From Amycolatopsis sp. DSM 110486 (GTDB lineage Bacteria; Actinomycetota; Actinomycetes; Mycobacteriales; Pseudonocardiaceae), in assembly GCF_019468465.1 (NCBI RefSeq), contig NZ_CP080519.1, forward strand, positions 2,867,001 through 2,931,000: a DNA stretch of 64,000 nucleotides, written 5' to 3'. The notes under the pieces were generated by a model. It was not told the origin of the DNA. It saw only the letters and a program-made list of their open reading frames with translations, and made no database searches. Positions within the stretch are counted from its first letter, which is position 1, and every line of letters starts with the position of its first letter. Shown here in pieces: positions 41,653 through 50,372 of the stretch. The position numbers and the translations under genes were made by a program.

Positions 41653-42411
41653 ATGGATTTCGAACGCCGGGCCGCCGAGATCGTGGCGCAGACCGAGCTG
41701 CTGCAGGCCACCGCGAAAGGCGCTGACCTCGCGACGCGGATCGCGGCGTGCCCGGACTGGAGCCTGGGCCAGCTGCTCAACCACGTCGGCGCGGGGCACC
41801 GGTACGCCGAGGGAATCGTGCGCACGCGCGCGTCCGAGGCCCCCGCCGATGACTACCTGCGTAACCCGGGCCACGAAGTCCGGCCGGGCAGCTGGCTCAC
41901 CGACGGCGCCCGGGCCCTGGCGACGACCTTGCGCGAAGCCGGGCCCGACGCCGAGGTCTGGACCCCCGTCCCCGCCGGCGCGCCGCGAGCCGCCTTCTAC
42001 GCCCGCCGCTTCCTGCACGAGACGGCCATGCACCGCGCCGACGTGACGCTCGCCCTCGGGCGGAGCTTCACGCTCGACGGCGACGTCGCCCACGACATCC
42101 TGGACGAGTGGCTGGAACTCGGCTCCCTGCCGGTGATGTTCGACTACTTCCCCGAACGCCGCGCGCTGCAGGGACCCGGCCACACGATCCACCTCGCGCC
42201 GACGGACCACGCGGCGTCGTGGACCGTCGACCTCACCGGCGACCTGCCCGCGTGGCACCCCGGCACCGTCGGGAACCCGGCCGTGACCGTCGAGGCGCCG
42301 CTGACCGACCTGCTGCTGATCATCTATGCCCGCGTGCCCGCCACCACCGCGAAGCTCACGGGCGACACGGAGTTCCTCGGCACCTGGCTGTCGCTGGTGA
42401 GTTTCGGCTGA
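41653..42411 (+). CDS. Maleylpyruvate isomerase-family mycothiol-dependent enzyme
   Basis: This 252-residue protein has the DinB-like metal-site helix CPDWSLGQLLNHVGAGHRYAEGIV (about 34-57) and FLHETAMHRADVTLALG (about 127), giving the three metal histidines of the family. The C-terminal domain begins near HTIHLAPTDHAASWTVDL. Mycothiol dependence is a family inference; the reaction is unknown. ATG with AAAGGA upstream. It follows the SDR gene and precedes a hairpin. Confidence 0.87.
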   Translation: MDFERRAAEIVAQTELLQATAKGADLATRIAACPDWSLGQLLNHVGAGHRYAEGIVRTRASEAPADDYLRNPGHEVRPGSWLTDGARALATTLREAGPDAEVWTPVPAGAPRAAFYARRFLHETAMHRADVTLALGRSFTLDGDVAHDILDEWLELGSLPVMFDYFPERRALQGPGHTIHLAPTDHAASWTVDLTGDLPAWHPGTVGNPAVTVEAPLTDLLLIIYARVPATTAKLTGDTEFLGTWLSLVSFG

Positions 42412-42437
42412 ACGCCCGGCTCAGCCTCACGGCCGAG

Positions 42438-42468
42438 GCGCTTCGCACCCGCGCAGGAGGCGAAGCGC
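42438..42468 (+). terminator. Hairpin after the mycothiol-type enzyme gene
   Basis: GCGCTTCGC (42438-42446) and GCGAAGCGC (42460-42468) are perfect 9-bp arms around 13 bases. It lies 27 bases past the stop and 25 before the kinase gene. Confidence 0.55.
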
Positions 42469-42493
42469 GCCCCGGCACGAGACGATCAGGACC

Positions 42494-43654
42494 ATGACCA
42501 CCCAGCGCGTGGGCCCGCGCATCGCCCTGGTCGCCGAGATCGCGGCGCTCGGCGTGCTCGTGGTGCTCGACGCCGTGGTGTTCGCGCGCTCCGGCTCGGC
42601 ACAGGGCACGCTCGCGCTGATCGCCGTGGACTTCGCGCCCGGGCTGGGGCCCGTGGTGGCCGTGCTCGCGGTGCTGCGCCGCCGTTTCCCGGATCACGTC
42701 GCGCTCGTGGCGACGGCGGTTTCGTGCCTGTCGCTGCTCGGCACGGCCGTCACGGCGGGCGTCGCGGCGCTCGGGCAACGGCTGCCGGTGCAGCCCAGCG
42801 GTGCGGAGGCGCTCGCGATCGCGCTGGTAGTCGGTGCGTGCTGCCACCGGCTGCAACGCCCGCCCGCCGCGACGTTGTCCGTCCTCGGCGGGATCGCGGC
42901 CGTGACGGCGCCGGTGTTCCGCTACGGCATCGGCTCGCCCGCGGCGCTGTTCTCGGCCGCCGCGGCCGTCGCGTGGGGTGCGGCGCTCGCGATCGGCCTG
43001 CTGCTGCGCGACGCCGACGCGCGGGCCCGCGCCGAAGCCGTCGAGGTGCGCGCGGCGGAGCGGCTGAACCTCGCGCGCGAGCTGCACGACCTGGTCGCGC
43101 ACCAGATCACCGGCATCGTCGTGCGCGTGCAGGCCGCGCACCGCGTGACCGAACGGCAAGGCGGCGACACCAGCGCGTTCTCCGAGATCGAGCAGGCGGG
43201 CGCGGAGGCGCTGGCGTCGATGCGCCGACTTGTCGGCACGCTACGCACTGACGGGGAGAACTTGTTCAGTCCACCGTCCGGGCTCGCTTCGGCCGTGGAC
43301 CGCGCGGTGCCCGACGACGGCACCGTCACCCTCGACGTGCCCGACGACCTCGGCGGCCTCAGCGCGACGCCCGAGGTCGTGACCACCGTCCACCGCCTGA
43401 TCACCGAGGCCCTCACCAACGTCCGCCGCCACGCGCCGCGCGCCACCGACGTGCGCGTGAGCGTGCGCCGTGACCAGCGCGACCTCGTGGTGGAGGTCGG
43501 CAACGACGGCGCCGCCAAGCCCACGCGTCCCGGCGGCTACGGCTTGATCGGCATGATCGAACGCGTCACCGCCGTCGGCGGTACGGTTTCCGCGGGCCCG
43601 GCGGCCGGGCACCGCTGGCTGGTGGCCGCGCGGCTGCCGCTCGAAACAGCCTGA
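42494..43654 (+). CDS. NarL-type sensor histidine kinase
   Basis: This 386-residue protein has about five or six N-terminal hydrophobic segments (to about residue 170), then the HisKA_3 dimerisation helix with phospho-His in LARELHDLVAHQITGIVV and an ATPase with VHRLITEALTNVRRHAPRATDV and GGYGLIGMIERVTAVGG. No extracytoplasmic sensor loop is large, so the signal may be sensed in the membrane. The cognate LuxR-type regulator starts 14 bases later. Confidence 0.93.
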   Translation: MTTQRVGPRIALVAEIAALGVLVVLDAVVFARSGSAQGTLALIAVDFAPGLGPVVAVLAVLRRRFPDHVALVATAVSCLSLLGTAVTAGVAALGQRLPVQPSGAEALAIALVVGACCHRLQRPPAATLSVLGGIAAVTAPVFRYGIGSPAALFSAAAAVAWGAALAIGLLLRDADARARAEAVEVRAAERLNLARELHDLVAHQITGIVVRVQAAHRVTERQGGDTSAFSEIEQAGAEALASMRRLVGTLRTDGENLFSPPSGLASAVDRAVPDDGTVTLDVPDDLGGLSATPEVVTTVHRLITEALTNVRRHAPRATDVRVSVRRDQRDLVVEVGNDGAAKPTRPGGYGLIGMIERVTAVGGTVSAGPAAGHRWLVAARLPLETA

Positions 43655-43668
43655 GCAGGAGGAACCCC

Positions 43669-44319
43669 GTGCCGGTGACCGTGTTGATCGCCGACGACCA
43701 GGCGATGGTCCGCACCGGCTTCCGGCTCATCCTCGAAGGCGAGCCCGACATCGAGGTGGTCGGCGAGGCCGCCGACGGTCAAGACGCCGTACGGCTGGCG
43801 CGGCAGCTGCGTCCCGACGTCACGCTGATGGACATCCGCATGCCCGGCGTCGACGGGCTGCAGGCCACGAAACTCCTGGCCGGTCCCGACGTCGCCGATC
43901 CGCTGCACGTCGTGATGGTCACGACCTTCGGGCTCGACGAGAACGTCCACGCGGCCCTGCGCGCGGGCGCGTGCGGATTTCTCTTGAAGGACGCGGGCGC
44001 GACGCTGCTGATCGAGGCCGTGCACGCCGCTGCGCACGGCGAAGCGCTCGTCTCCCCGGCCATCACCACGCGGTTGCTGGCCCATTTCGTCGGCAGCGCC
44101 GGCAAAGAACGGTCCGAACCGGACAGTCCGCTCACGAACCGCGAGCTCGACGTGGTGAAAGCCGTGGCGGGCGGCCAGACCAACGCCGAGATCTGCGAGT
44201 CACTCGTCCTGTCGCTCTCCACCGTGAAGACTCACCTCGCGGCCGCCCAGCGCAAGCTTCGGGCTCGCAACCGCACCGAGATCGCCATCTGGGCCTGGGA
44301 GACCGGGCTCGTCCGCTGA
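43669..44319 (+). CDS. NarL/LuxR-family response regulator
   Basis: This 216-residue protein has a receiver with LIADDQAMVRTGFRLIL, phospho-Asp in DVTLMDIRMPGVDG (about 54) and Lys in GFLLKDAGATLL. The LuxR helix-turn-helix is LTNRELDVVKAVAGGQTNAEICESLVLSLSTVKTHLAAAQRKLRARNRTEIAIWA. GTG start with AGGAGG six bases upstream. It pairs with the kinase just before it. Its last 120 bases overlap the 3' end of the converging RDD gene. Confidence 0.95.
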   Translation: MPVTVLIADDQAMVRTGFRLILEGEPDIEVVGEAADGQDAVRLARQLRPDVTLMDIRMPGVDGLQATKLLAGPDVADPLHVVMVTTFGLDENVHAALRAGACGFLLKDAGATLLIEAVHAAAHGEALVSPAITTRLLAHFVGSAGKERSEPDSPLTNRELDVVKAVAGGQTNAEICESLVLSLSTVKTHLAAAQRKLRARNRTEIAIWAWETGLVR

Positions 44320-44787
44320 GGCCGAGGTCGAGGCCGGGACACGCGCCGGTACTCGCACTACCAGCGTTCCCGCGACCAGGTCACCAAGGCGTTGCCGGCG
44401 CGGGCTGACCAGCATGATCACCACGCCCGCGAGGCCCCAGCAGAACCCGTCCACCACCATCAGCACCGCGCGGATCACGTAGGCGCGCAACGGCGGCTGC
44501 CCGCCGTCCGGCAGCACCACACGGATCCGCAGCCAGCGCATCGCCGGCGTCTGGCCGCCGTGGCGGTGCGGCCACCAGATCTCGAGGTACAGACTCGCGA
44601 TGGTCCAGATCCCGAACGTCGTGAACGCCACGATCTTGATGAACGTGAGCAGCGAGCCGGGCGGGGGCACGTAGAGCACGACAAGCACCGCGACCACCGC
44701 CACGGGCACGGTGGCGAGCAGCTGGTCGAGCACGCGCTGCACGACCCGTCGGCCCACCACGCCGGGGCCGGGCGCGGGAATGGTCAT
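44200..44787 (-). CDS. RDD-family membrane protein
   Basis: This 195-residue protein begins GVVGRRVVQRVLDQLLATVPVAVVAV, with the Arg and Asp residues that name the RDD family, and has three or four membrane helices up to about residue 140 (VLVVLYVPPPGS, FIKIVAFTTFGIWTIASLYLEIWW, YVIRAVLMVVDGFCWGLAGVVIMLVSPRRQRLGDLVAGTLVV). The polar last 40 residues are translated from DNA antisense to the LuxR-type regulator, a 120-base convergent overlap. The core domain ends before the overlap, so the tail may be accidental. Function of the family is unclear. Confidence 0.82.
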   Translation of the reverse strand: MTIPAPGPGVVGRRVVQRVLDQLLATVPVAVVAVLVVLYVPPPGSLLTFIKIVAFTTFGIWTIASLYLEIWWPHRHGGQTPAMRWLRIRVVLPDGGQPPLRAYVIRAVLMVVDGFCWGLAGVVIMLVSPRRQRLGDLVAGTLVVRVPARVPASTSASADEPGLPGPDGDLGAVASPKLALGGREVSLHGGERQDE

Positions 44788-44944
44788 GCCGCCAGTTTCC
44801 CCGCTGCGGCAGCACCGCGCGCGTTGGCCCGCCTCGTTCGCACGGCCGAGGCGGCACCGGAAGTTCGTACCCGAGGCTGATCGCCGGCGTCCGCGCGCGC
44901 ACGAGACTCGACGGCAAGCGGATCACGGACGAAAGGACTTCCCG

Positions 44945-46624
44945 GTGCGAACTCCCAGCGCAGTACTGGTCGCGGCGGTCATCACCGCCACCGCGGCAGC
45001 CACGGTCCCGGCGGTGGCGACCGCGGCCGAAGACCCCTACACAAGCCAGAAAATCACGTGGGGCGACTGCGCGTTCAAACCGGCCACCGGGGCGAAACCC
45101 GCACAATGCGCCGAAATCACCGTTCCGCGCGACTGGGCGAACCCGTCCGCGGGCACCGACCTCAAGGTGTCGATCAGCCGCGTCGCGGCGACCGGTGACC
45201 GGCAGGGTGCGATCCTCGTGAACCCCGGCGGCCCGGGCGGGCAGGGCACCTCGCTGGCCGGCCAGCTCGCCGGGCTCGAGCCGACCGTCAACGCGCAGTA
45301 CGACTTCATCGGCATGGATCCGCGCGGCACCGGCCAGGAAGGCAGCAGCGACAAGGGTTTGTCGTGCCAGGTACCAACGGGCCGGCTGCCCGGCACCGCC
45401 CTCGACGCCCGTGACCGCTCCGCCGCCAGCATCGCGGCGCATCAGGCGACGCCGCGTGCGATCGCCGAGGCCTGCCAGAGCGACGCGCTCACGCCGTACA
45501 TCACGACGTGGCAGACCACACACGACATGGACCTGATCCGCACGCTGCTGGGCGACCAGCAGCTCGACTACCTCGGCTACTCCTACGGCACCTGGCTCGG
45601 CGCGAAGTACGCGTCGATGTTCCCCGACCACGCGGGCAAGATCGTCCTCGACTCCAGCGTGAACTTCGAAGGCCGCCTGCAGGCCGACTTCGAGGCCTTC
45701 CCCGTGGTCGACCAGCGCCAGTTCGACGACGTGTACGTGCCGTGGCTCTCGCGCCAGTTCCCTGACCAGCTGGGCAAAACGCCGGAAGCGGTGAAACAGA
45801 AGTACGAACAGGTGCGCGCGTACTACGCGGGCAAGGACATGTCACCCGACAACTTCGACCACATCTTCGTCGGCAACGGCAGCAAACTGCAGTGGCTGCT
45901 CGCCGCGCTGGTCTTCACGCAGGGCGCAGCCGCGCTGGACGGCACCGTCCCGGCGCCGCCGAAGGACCTCGCGGCCGACCTCGACGCCGAGTCGCGCACC
46001 GCGTTCGGCGTGCCGGCCGCGGACCTGACCGTGGCGAAGGTCGTCGCGGCGACGCCCGACTACGTGCCGGTGGGCGGCACCCGCTACGCCGTGGCCTGCG
46101 GTGACCAGCCGACGCGGTCGGCGGCCTGGTACAAGAACCTCAGCGACCGCCAAGGTCCCGTCGACCCGCTGTACGGCTGGTCCTACGGGCTCAGCGAGCC
46201 GTGCGGCTACTGGTCAGAAGCGCCGCAGCACGAACTGCCGGACCTGCCGGCGTCGGTCGCGAGCCACGTTCTCGTGGTGCAGGGCGAGTTCGATCCGCAG
46301 ACCGGCTACGAGCAGGGCCGCGCCGGGGCTCGTGCGGCCGGCGTGCCGCTGATCTCCGTGGACGACGCGCCCTTCCACGGCGAGTACGCGATCAACGGCA
46401 ACCCGTGCGTCGACGGGCTCGTGAACACCTTCCTCACCAAGAACTCACGGCCCGCCTCGACCACATGCCCCGGTGTGCCACTGCCCGGCGAGGACGAGGT
46501 GCACCCCGTGGCCGGGCCGGTCGACCACCACGCCGGCGGCGTCGCGACCGAGGTGCGCGACGCGCTTTCGCACCTGCGCCAGAACGTGCAGGACCTGATC
46601 CGCGACCTCAACTCCGGGAGCTAG
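44945..46624 (+). CDS. Secreted alpha/beta hydrolase, tripeptidyl-aminopeptidase-like
   Basis: This 559-residue protein has signal peptide MRTPSAVLVAAVITATAAAT and a likely cleavage near VATAA-EDP. The oxyanion region is ILVNPGGPGGQGTSLAG, the nucleophile YLGYSYGTWLGAKYASMFPDH, the acid VVQGEFDPQTGYEQG and the histidine APFHGEYAING. This matches the TAP/SCO7095-like family of exported actinobacterial peptidases (related to mycobacterial Hip1). GTG at 44945 has AAAGGA seven bases upstream. A small membrane protein gene starts three bases after its stop. Confidence 0.92.
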   Translation: MRTPSAVLVAAVITATAAATVPAVATAAEDPYTSQKITWGDCAFKPATGAKPAQCAEITVPRDWANPSAGTDLKVSISRVAATGDRQGAILVNPGGPGGQGTSLAGQLAGLEPTVNAQYDFIGMDPRGTGQEGSSDKGLSCQVPTGRLPGTALDARDRSAASIAAHQATPRAIAEACQSDALTPYITTWQTTHDMDLIRTLLGDQQLDYLGYSYGTWLGAKYASMFPDHAGKIVLDSSVNFEGRLQADFEAFPVVDQRQFDDVYVPWLSRQFPDQLGKTPEAVKQKYEQVRAYYAGKDMSPDNFDHIFVGNGSKLQWLLAALVFTQGAAALDGTVPAPPKDLAADLDAESRTAFGVPAADLTVAKVVAATPDYVPVGGTRYAVACGDQPTRSAAWYKNLSDRQGPVDPLYGWSYGLSEPCGYWSEAPQHELPDLPASVASHVLVVQGEFDPQTGYEQGRAGARAAGVPLISVDDAPFHGEYAINGNPCVDGLVNTFLTKNSRPASTTCPGVPLPGEDEVHPVAGPVDHHAGGVATEVRDALSHLRQNVQDLIRDLNSGS

Positions 46625-46626
46625 AC

Positions 46627-46836
46627 ATGGGACTTCGGTGGCTTCCCCGCACGCGGGGCACGGCTTGGGCGTACCTCGTGATCGGTTTGGTGATGCTGGG
46701 TCTGCTGATCGTGGAGCTGTCCACGGGTTTCGCCGGGGATTCCCTCGTGCAGTACGGAATCCTGGCGTTCATCTTCCTCGGGTTCACGTCGACGGGCGTC
46801 GCCAAGCTCGTCCTGACGCGCGGTCATCCCCACTGA
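46627..46836 (+). CDS. Small membrane protein (69 residues)
   Basis: MGLRWLPRTRGTAWAYLVIG begins it. Two hydrophobic segments follow: AWAYLVIGLVMLGLLIVELS and LVQYGILAFIFLGFTSTGVAKLVL. No known family is recognised. It begins three bases after the tripeptidyl-aminopeptidase-like gene and is probably co-translated. Its last 13 bases overlap the 3' end of the converging P450 gene. Confidence 0.75.
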   Translation: MGLRWLPRTRGTAWAYLVIGLVMLGLLIVELSTGFAGDSLVQYGILAFIFLGFTSTGVAKLVLTRGHPH

Positions 46837-48095
46837 ATGGGGAGGCTCTTGAGGCCGTTCTGGAAGTTCGACCGCAGCCGCCGCGGTTCGCCCGCGAGAC
46901 GGACTTCGCCGAGCTGCTCCAGGACGGCCTCGAAGAGCGCCCGCATCTGCACGCGCGCCAGGTGCGAGCCGAGGCAGAAGTGCGGGCCGTGGCCGAACGT
47001 CAGGTGCTCGCTCGGCGCGCGCGTGACGTCGAACGCGTCGGGGTCGGCGAACACGGTCTCGTCGCGGTTGGCCGAGGAGAACCAGACCACGACCTTGTCG
47101 CCGGCCTTGATGTCCACATCGGACAGCCGGGTGTCCTCGGTGGCCGTGCGACGGAAGTGCATGACGGGCGTCCACCAGCGCAGCATCTCCTCGACGGCGC
47201 CCGGCAGCAGCGAGCGGTCGTCGAGGAGCTTGCGGTACTGCTCCGGGTGCCGCAGGAGCGCGGCGAGCCCGCCGGGCAAGCCGTTTCGCAGGGTTTCGTT
47301 GCCCGCCACGGAAAACAGCCAGAACAGGTTCTCGAACTCCGCGATCGAGACGCGGCCGCCGTCGTCGTCGACGTGCTGCATGAGGTTGCTCATCACGTCG
47401 TCGCCGGGGTGGCTGCGTTTGTACGCGCCGAGGGCGTTGGCGTATGCGTAGAGGTCCGGCATCCCGGCGCGCGTGCGCGGATCGGGCATCGAGCCGTCCG
47501 GCCCCGGTTCGGGCCGCACGGCGAGGGCGGCGCGGGCGAGGTCCGTGACATCTTCCGGCCGGACGGTGGCGCTCACCGCGTACTCGGCGTCCTGGAAGCC
47601 GATCACGCGGTTGCTCCAGTCGAACATCAGCCGCCGGTCTTGCTCGGGCACGCCGAACACCTCGGCCAGCGTGAGCAGCGGCAGGTCGGCGGCCACGTCC
47701 TTGGCGAAATCGCACTCGCCGCGGTCCGCGACGGCCGCGACCAGGTCGTGGGCCCAGCCCTCGATGCGCTCGGTGAGCCGGCCGATCGCGCGCGGCGTGA
47801 ACGCCTTGGTCAGCAGCCCGCGCAGCCGGCCGTGCTCGGGCGGGTCCATGTTCAGCATCATGCGCCGCACGTAGCCGAGGTCCTCGGGCGTCGCGGGGTC
47901 GCGGATCTGCGTGCCGCCGAGCTGCGACGAGAACGTGGCGGGGTTGCGCAGCACGTCGCGCGCATCGGAGTGGCGCAGCACGGCCCAGAAGTCGCCGACG
48001 CGCGTCACCGGCGTCTCGCGCCGCAGCTTCGCGAGCACGTCGTAGGGCACGCCTTCGACGTAGGTGTCCGGGTCGGCGATCAGGGCACTCGACAC
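46824..48095 (-). CDS. Cytochrome P450
   Basis: This 423-residue soluble bacterial P450 has I-helix FSVAGNETLRNGLPGG (acid-alcohol pair as Glu-Thr), the ExxR motif in AVEEMLRWWTP, and heme loop LTFGHGPHFCLGSHLARVQM with the ligand Cys. MLNMDPPEHGRLRGLLTKAFTP is the C-helix region. AGNET and FGHGPHFCLG recall the CYP125/CYP142/linalool-hydroxylase branch, whose members often act on sterols or terpenes; the substrate is not determinable. GTG at 48095. No ferredoxin is adjacent. Confidence 0.93.
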   Translation of the reverse strand: MSSALIADPDTYVEGVPYDVLAKLRRETPVTRVGDFWAVLRHSDARDVLRNPATFSSQLGGTQIRDPATPEDLGYVRRMMLNMDPPEHGRLRGLLTKAFTPRAIGRLTERIEGWAHDLVAAVADRGECDFAKDVAADLPLLTLAEVFGVPEQDRRLMFDWSNRVIGFQDAEYAVSATVRPEDVTDLARAALAVRPEPGPDGSMPDPRTRAGMPDLYAYANALGAYKRSHPGDDVMSNLMQHVDDDGGRVSIAEFENLFWLFSVAGNETLRNGLPGGLAALLRHPEQYRKLLDDRSLLPGAVEEMLRWWTPVMHFRRTATEDTRLSDVDIKAGDKVVVWFSSANRDETVFADPDAFDVTRAPSEHLTFGHGPHFCLGSHLARVQMRALFEAVLEQLGEVRLAGEPRRLRSNFQNGLKSLPIQWG

Positions 48096-48143
48096 GGTCT
48101 CGACCCTAGCCCCGGAACCCGTGGGTGGGGAAAGATCCGACTG

Positions 48144-48881
48144 GTGGAAACGCTGAAGCTGCGCACCGACGGGTCCGGCGAGCCCGCCGTGCTGCTGCTC
48201 CACGGCCTGGGTGCGACCGGCGCGGTGTGGGACGGGCTGGCCGAACTGCTGGACCGGCGCGTGCTCGCGCCCGACCTGCCCGGTCACGGTGGTTCGGCGC
48301 CGTTGCCGGCTTACTCGTTCCCGGCGATGGCGGGCGCGGTGGCCACCGGGTTGGGTGCCGCCGGGCCGGTGGTCGTCGTGGGTCATTCCCTGGGTGGCGT
48401 GGTGGCCCTGGAGCTGGCTTCCGGGCGGCACGGTCTGGACGTCGCCGGGGTGCTGGCGCTGGGCGTCAAGGTGGAGTGGAGCGCCGAGGACCTGGAGCGC
48501 GCCGCCGCGATGGCCGCGCGTCCGCCGCGGTTGTTCGCCTCGCGGGAAGACGCCGAGGTCGCGTACCTGAAGGTCGCCGGGCTCGCGGGCCTGGCGCCCG
48601 CCGATCCCGGTGGCGTGACGGAGACCGCCGACGGTTGGCGCTTGGCGTTGGACTCCGCCGCGTTCGGCGTGGGCGCGCCGGACATGCCGCGGTTGCTGGC
48701 CGAGGCGACGTGCCCCGTCGTGCTCGCCGCCGGCGCCGACGACCCGATGTCACGCCCCGAGCAGCTGCGCGCGCTGGCTGCCGACTCCGTCACATTGACG
48801 GGGCTCGGGCACAACGCCCACGTGGAGAAACCCGCCGCACTGCTGCCGTTGTTGACGCAGCTCACGGGGCGTGCGGAGTGA
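48144..48881 (+). CDS. Alpha/beta-fold hydrolase
   Basis: This 245-residue protein has HG motif LLLHGLGATGAVWDGLAE, nucleophile VVVGHSLGGVVALELASG (about 79-96), acid in AAGADDPMS and histidine in LGHNAHVEKP. It is a compact hydrolase of the 3-oxoadipate enol-lactonase/BioH-like group; the substrate is unknown. GTG start. It is divergent from the P450 (48 bases between starts) and 21 bases before the thioesterase gene. Confidence 0.9.
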   Translation: METLKLRTDGSGEPAVLLLHGLGATGAVWDGLAELLDRRVLAPDLPGHGGSAPLPAYSFPAMAGAVATGLGAAGPVVVVGHSLGGVVALELASGRHGLDVAGVLALGVKVEWSAEDLERAAAMAARPPRLFASREDAEVAYLKVAGLAGLAPADPGGVTETADGWRLALDSAAFGVGAPDMPRLLAEATCPVVLAAGADDPMSRPEQLRALAADSVTLTGLGHNAHVEKPAALLPLLTQLTGRAE

Positions 48882-48902
48882 GCGGTCGCTTAGGATGACG
48901 GG

Positions 48903-49724
48903 GTGATCACCGACCCCGTACACCCCGGCATCGACCAGCTCCTCAAGCTGGAACCGCTCGAGCGCAACCTCTTCCGTGGCACCAGCCACGAGGGTTCGCC
49001 GCAACGAGCGTTCGGCGGGCAGGTGGCGGCGCAGGCGCTCACCGCGGCGGGCGCGACCGTGCCCGAGGACCGGCACGTGCACTCCCTGCACGGCTACTTC
49101 ATCCGCGGCGGCCGCACGGACCTGCCGATCGTCTATGAGGTGGAGCGCACGCGCGACGGCGGCTCGTTCACCACCCGGCGCGTGGCGGCGATCCAGAACG
49201 GCGAGACGATCTTCAGCCTCTCGGCGTCGTTCCAGAAACCGGCCGGCAGCAGCGAACACCAGGCCCGCATGCCCGAGGTCCCGGCGCCCGACGACGTCGA
49301 GGTCCGCGACGAGGACGAGCTGCCGATCATGCTGTCGGTGATCGAGGCACGATTCATCAGTGACCCGGCAGCGGGGCTGCCGGACGTCGGCAGCGGGCCG
49401 CGCCAGCGCATCTGGGTGCGCGCGAAGGGCCGGCTGCCGGACAACCCGCTGGCGCACGTGTGCGCGCTCACCTACATCTCCGACATCCGCCTCGCGGGCA
49501 CGGCGGCGCTGCCCCACCGCGACGAGCCGGGCCGCGCGCAGCTGACCTCACTCGACCACGCCGTGTGGTTCCACCGCCCGTTCCGCGCCGACGAGTGGCT
49601 GCTGTTCGACATGGAGAGCCGCAGCTTCACCAACGAGCGCGGCCTCACCCACGGCGAGTTCTACACCACCGACGGCCGGCTGGTGGCCTCCGTCACGCAG
49701 GAAGTCCTGCTGCGGCGGCGGTGA
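48903..49724 (+). CDS. tesB: Acyl-CoA thioesterase II
   Basis: This 273-residue protein has a double hot-dog fold. LLKLEPLERNLFRGTSHEGSPQRAFGGQVAAQALTAA opens it; VHSLHGYFIRGGRTDLPIVYEVERTRDGGSFTTRRV is the first hot-dog core. TSLDHAVWFHRPFRADEWLLFDMES with SFTNERGLTHGEFYTTDGRLVASVTQE is the second and carries the Asp/Thr/Gln catalytic network. It hydrolyses acyl-CoA to free acid and CoA. GTG start with AGGA upstream. The last 32 bases overlap the end of the converging membrane gene. Confidence 0.94.
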   Translation: MITDPVHPGIDQLLKLEPLERNLFRGTSHEGSPQRAFGGQVAAQALTAAGATVPEDRHVHSLHGYFIRGGRTDLPIVYEVERTRDGGSFTTRRVAAIQNGETIFSLSASFQKPAGSSEHQARMPEVPAPDDVEVRDEDELPIMLSVIEARFISDPAAGLPDVGSGPRQRIWVRAKGRLPDNPLAHVCALTYISDIRLAGTAALPHRDEPGRAQLTSLDHAVWFHRPFRADEWLLFDMESRSFTNERGLTHGEFYTTDGRLVASVTQEVLLRRR

Positions 49725-50244
49725 GCTCACCGTCCTTGATGGACACTCCATTGAGGACCTTCGTGAGCGCCAGCATCTCGAGCACCGCGAGCAGCGTGTT
49801 GGCCACGGCCAGCACCAGGTACACGCCGGCCTGCAGCGAGAGCGTGAACGGGTGCAGCCCCGACGCCCCCGCCAGCAGCACGAAGTGACACACCGCGACG
49901 AGGACCAGCGACGCGGCGGAGAGCACCCCCAGCGCGAACAGCAGCCCCCGCAGTACGCGCGTGCGACGCCAGCGCAGGCGGCCGGTCTTCACGAGGTCGG
50001 GCGTGCTGACCATCACGAGGCCGCAGCCGTAGCCGCAGAAGCCGCCCAGCACGCCGCCGCCGGCGACCAGCGCCGTGGTGGTGTGGTACGACACGGGCAC
50101 GCGGTACGCGGCCAGGATCGCGGCAACGCAGACCAGCAGGCCGAGCGGCAGGTGCGGCCACCCGAACCAGGGCAGCCTCCGCTCCATGCGGACGATCGTC
50201 GGCAGGTCGACATCACGGTACGACCCGGAGTCAAGCAGGGGCAT
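49693..50244 (-). CDS. Uncharacterised four-helix membrane protein
   Basis: This 183-residue protein has a polar N-terminus of about 28 residues, then helices HLPLGLLVCVAAILAAYRV, TTALVAGGGVLGGFCGYGCGLVMV, VLRGLLFALGVLSAASLVLVAVCHFVLLAG and FTLSLQAGVYLVLAVANTLLAVLEMLALTKVL. No family is recognised. AGGAA lies before the ATG at 50244. It converges with tesB, overlapping by 32 bases, and is divergent from the small gene at 50373. Confidence 0.72.
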   Translation of the reverse strand: MPLLDSGSYRDVDLPTIVRMERRLPWFGWPHLPLGLLVCVAAILAAYRVPVSYHTTTALVAGGGVLGGFCGYGCGLVMVSTPDLVKTGRLRWRRTRVLRGLLFALGVLSAASLVLVAVCHFVLLAGASGLHPFTLSLQAGVYLVLAVANTLLAVLEMLALTKVLNGVSIKDGELTAAAAGLPA

Positions 50245-50323
50245 CTCGCCATTCCTGTTCTTCCGGTGATCGGCGCAGCCTAGGCCAGCGCGCGCCCGGC
50301 CGCAAAAACGCGGGTCAGGCGCT

Positions 50324-50345
50324 CGTCCACGGTGGACGGTTTTTT
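50324..50345 (+). terminator. Intrinsic-type terminator upstream of a small gene
   Basis: CGTCCAC (50324-50330) and GTGGACG (50332-50338) form a tight stem followed by six T (50340-50345), the only clear stem-plus-T-run in the window. No plus-strand gene precedes it (the neighbour is divergent). It stands 28 bases before the ATG at 50373, like an attenuator. Confidence 0.5.
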
Positions 50346-50372
50346 GTCGGTGGTCGTCGCTAGGGTTCCCGT

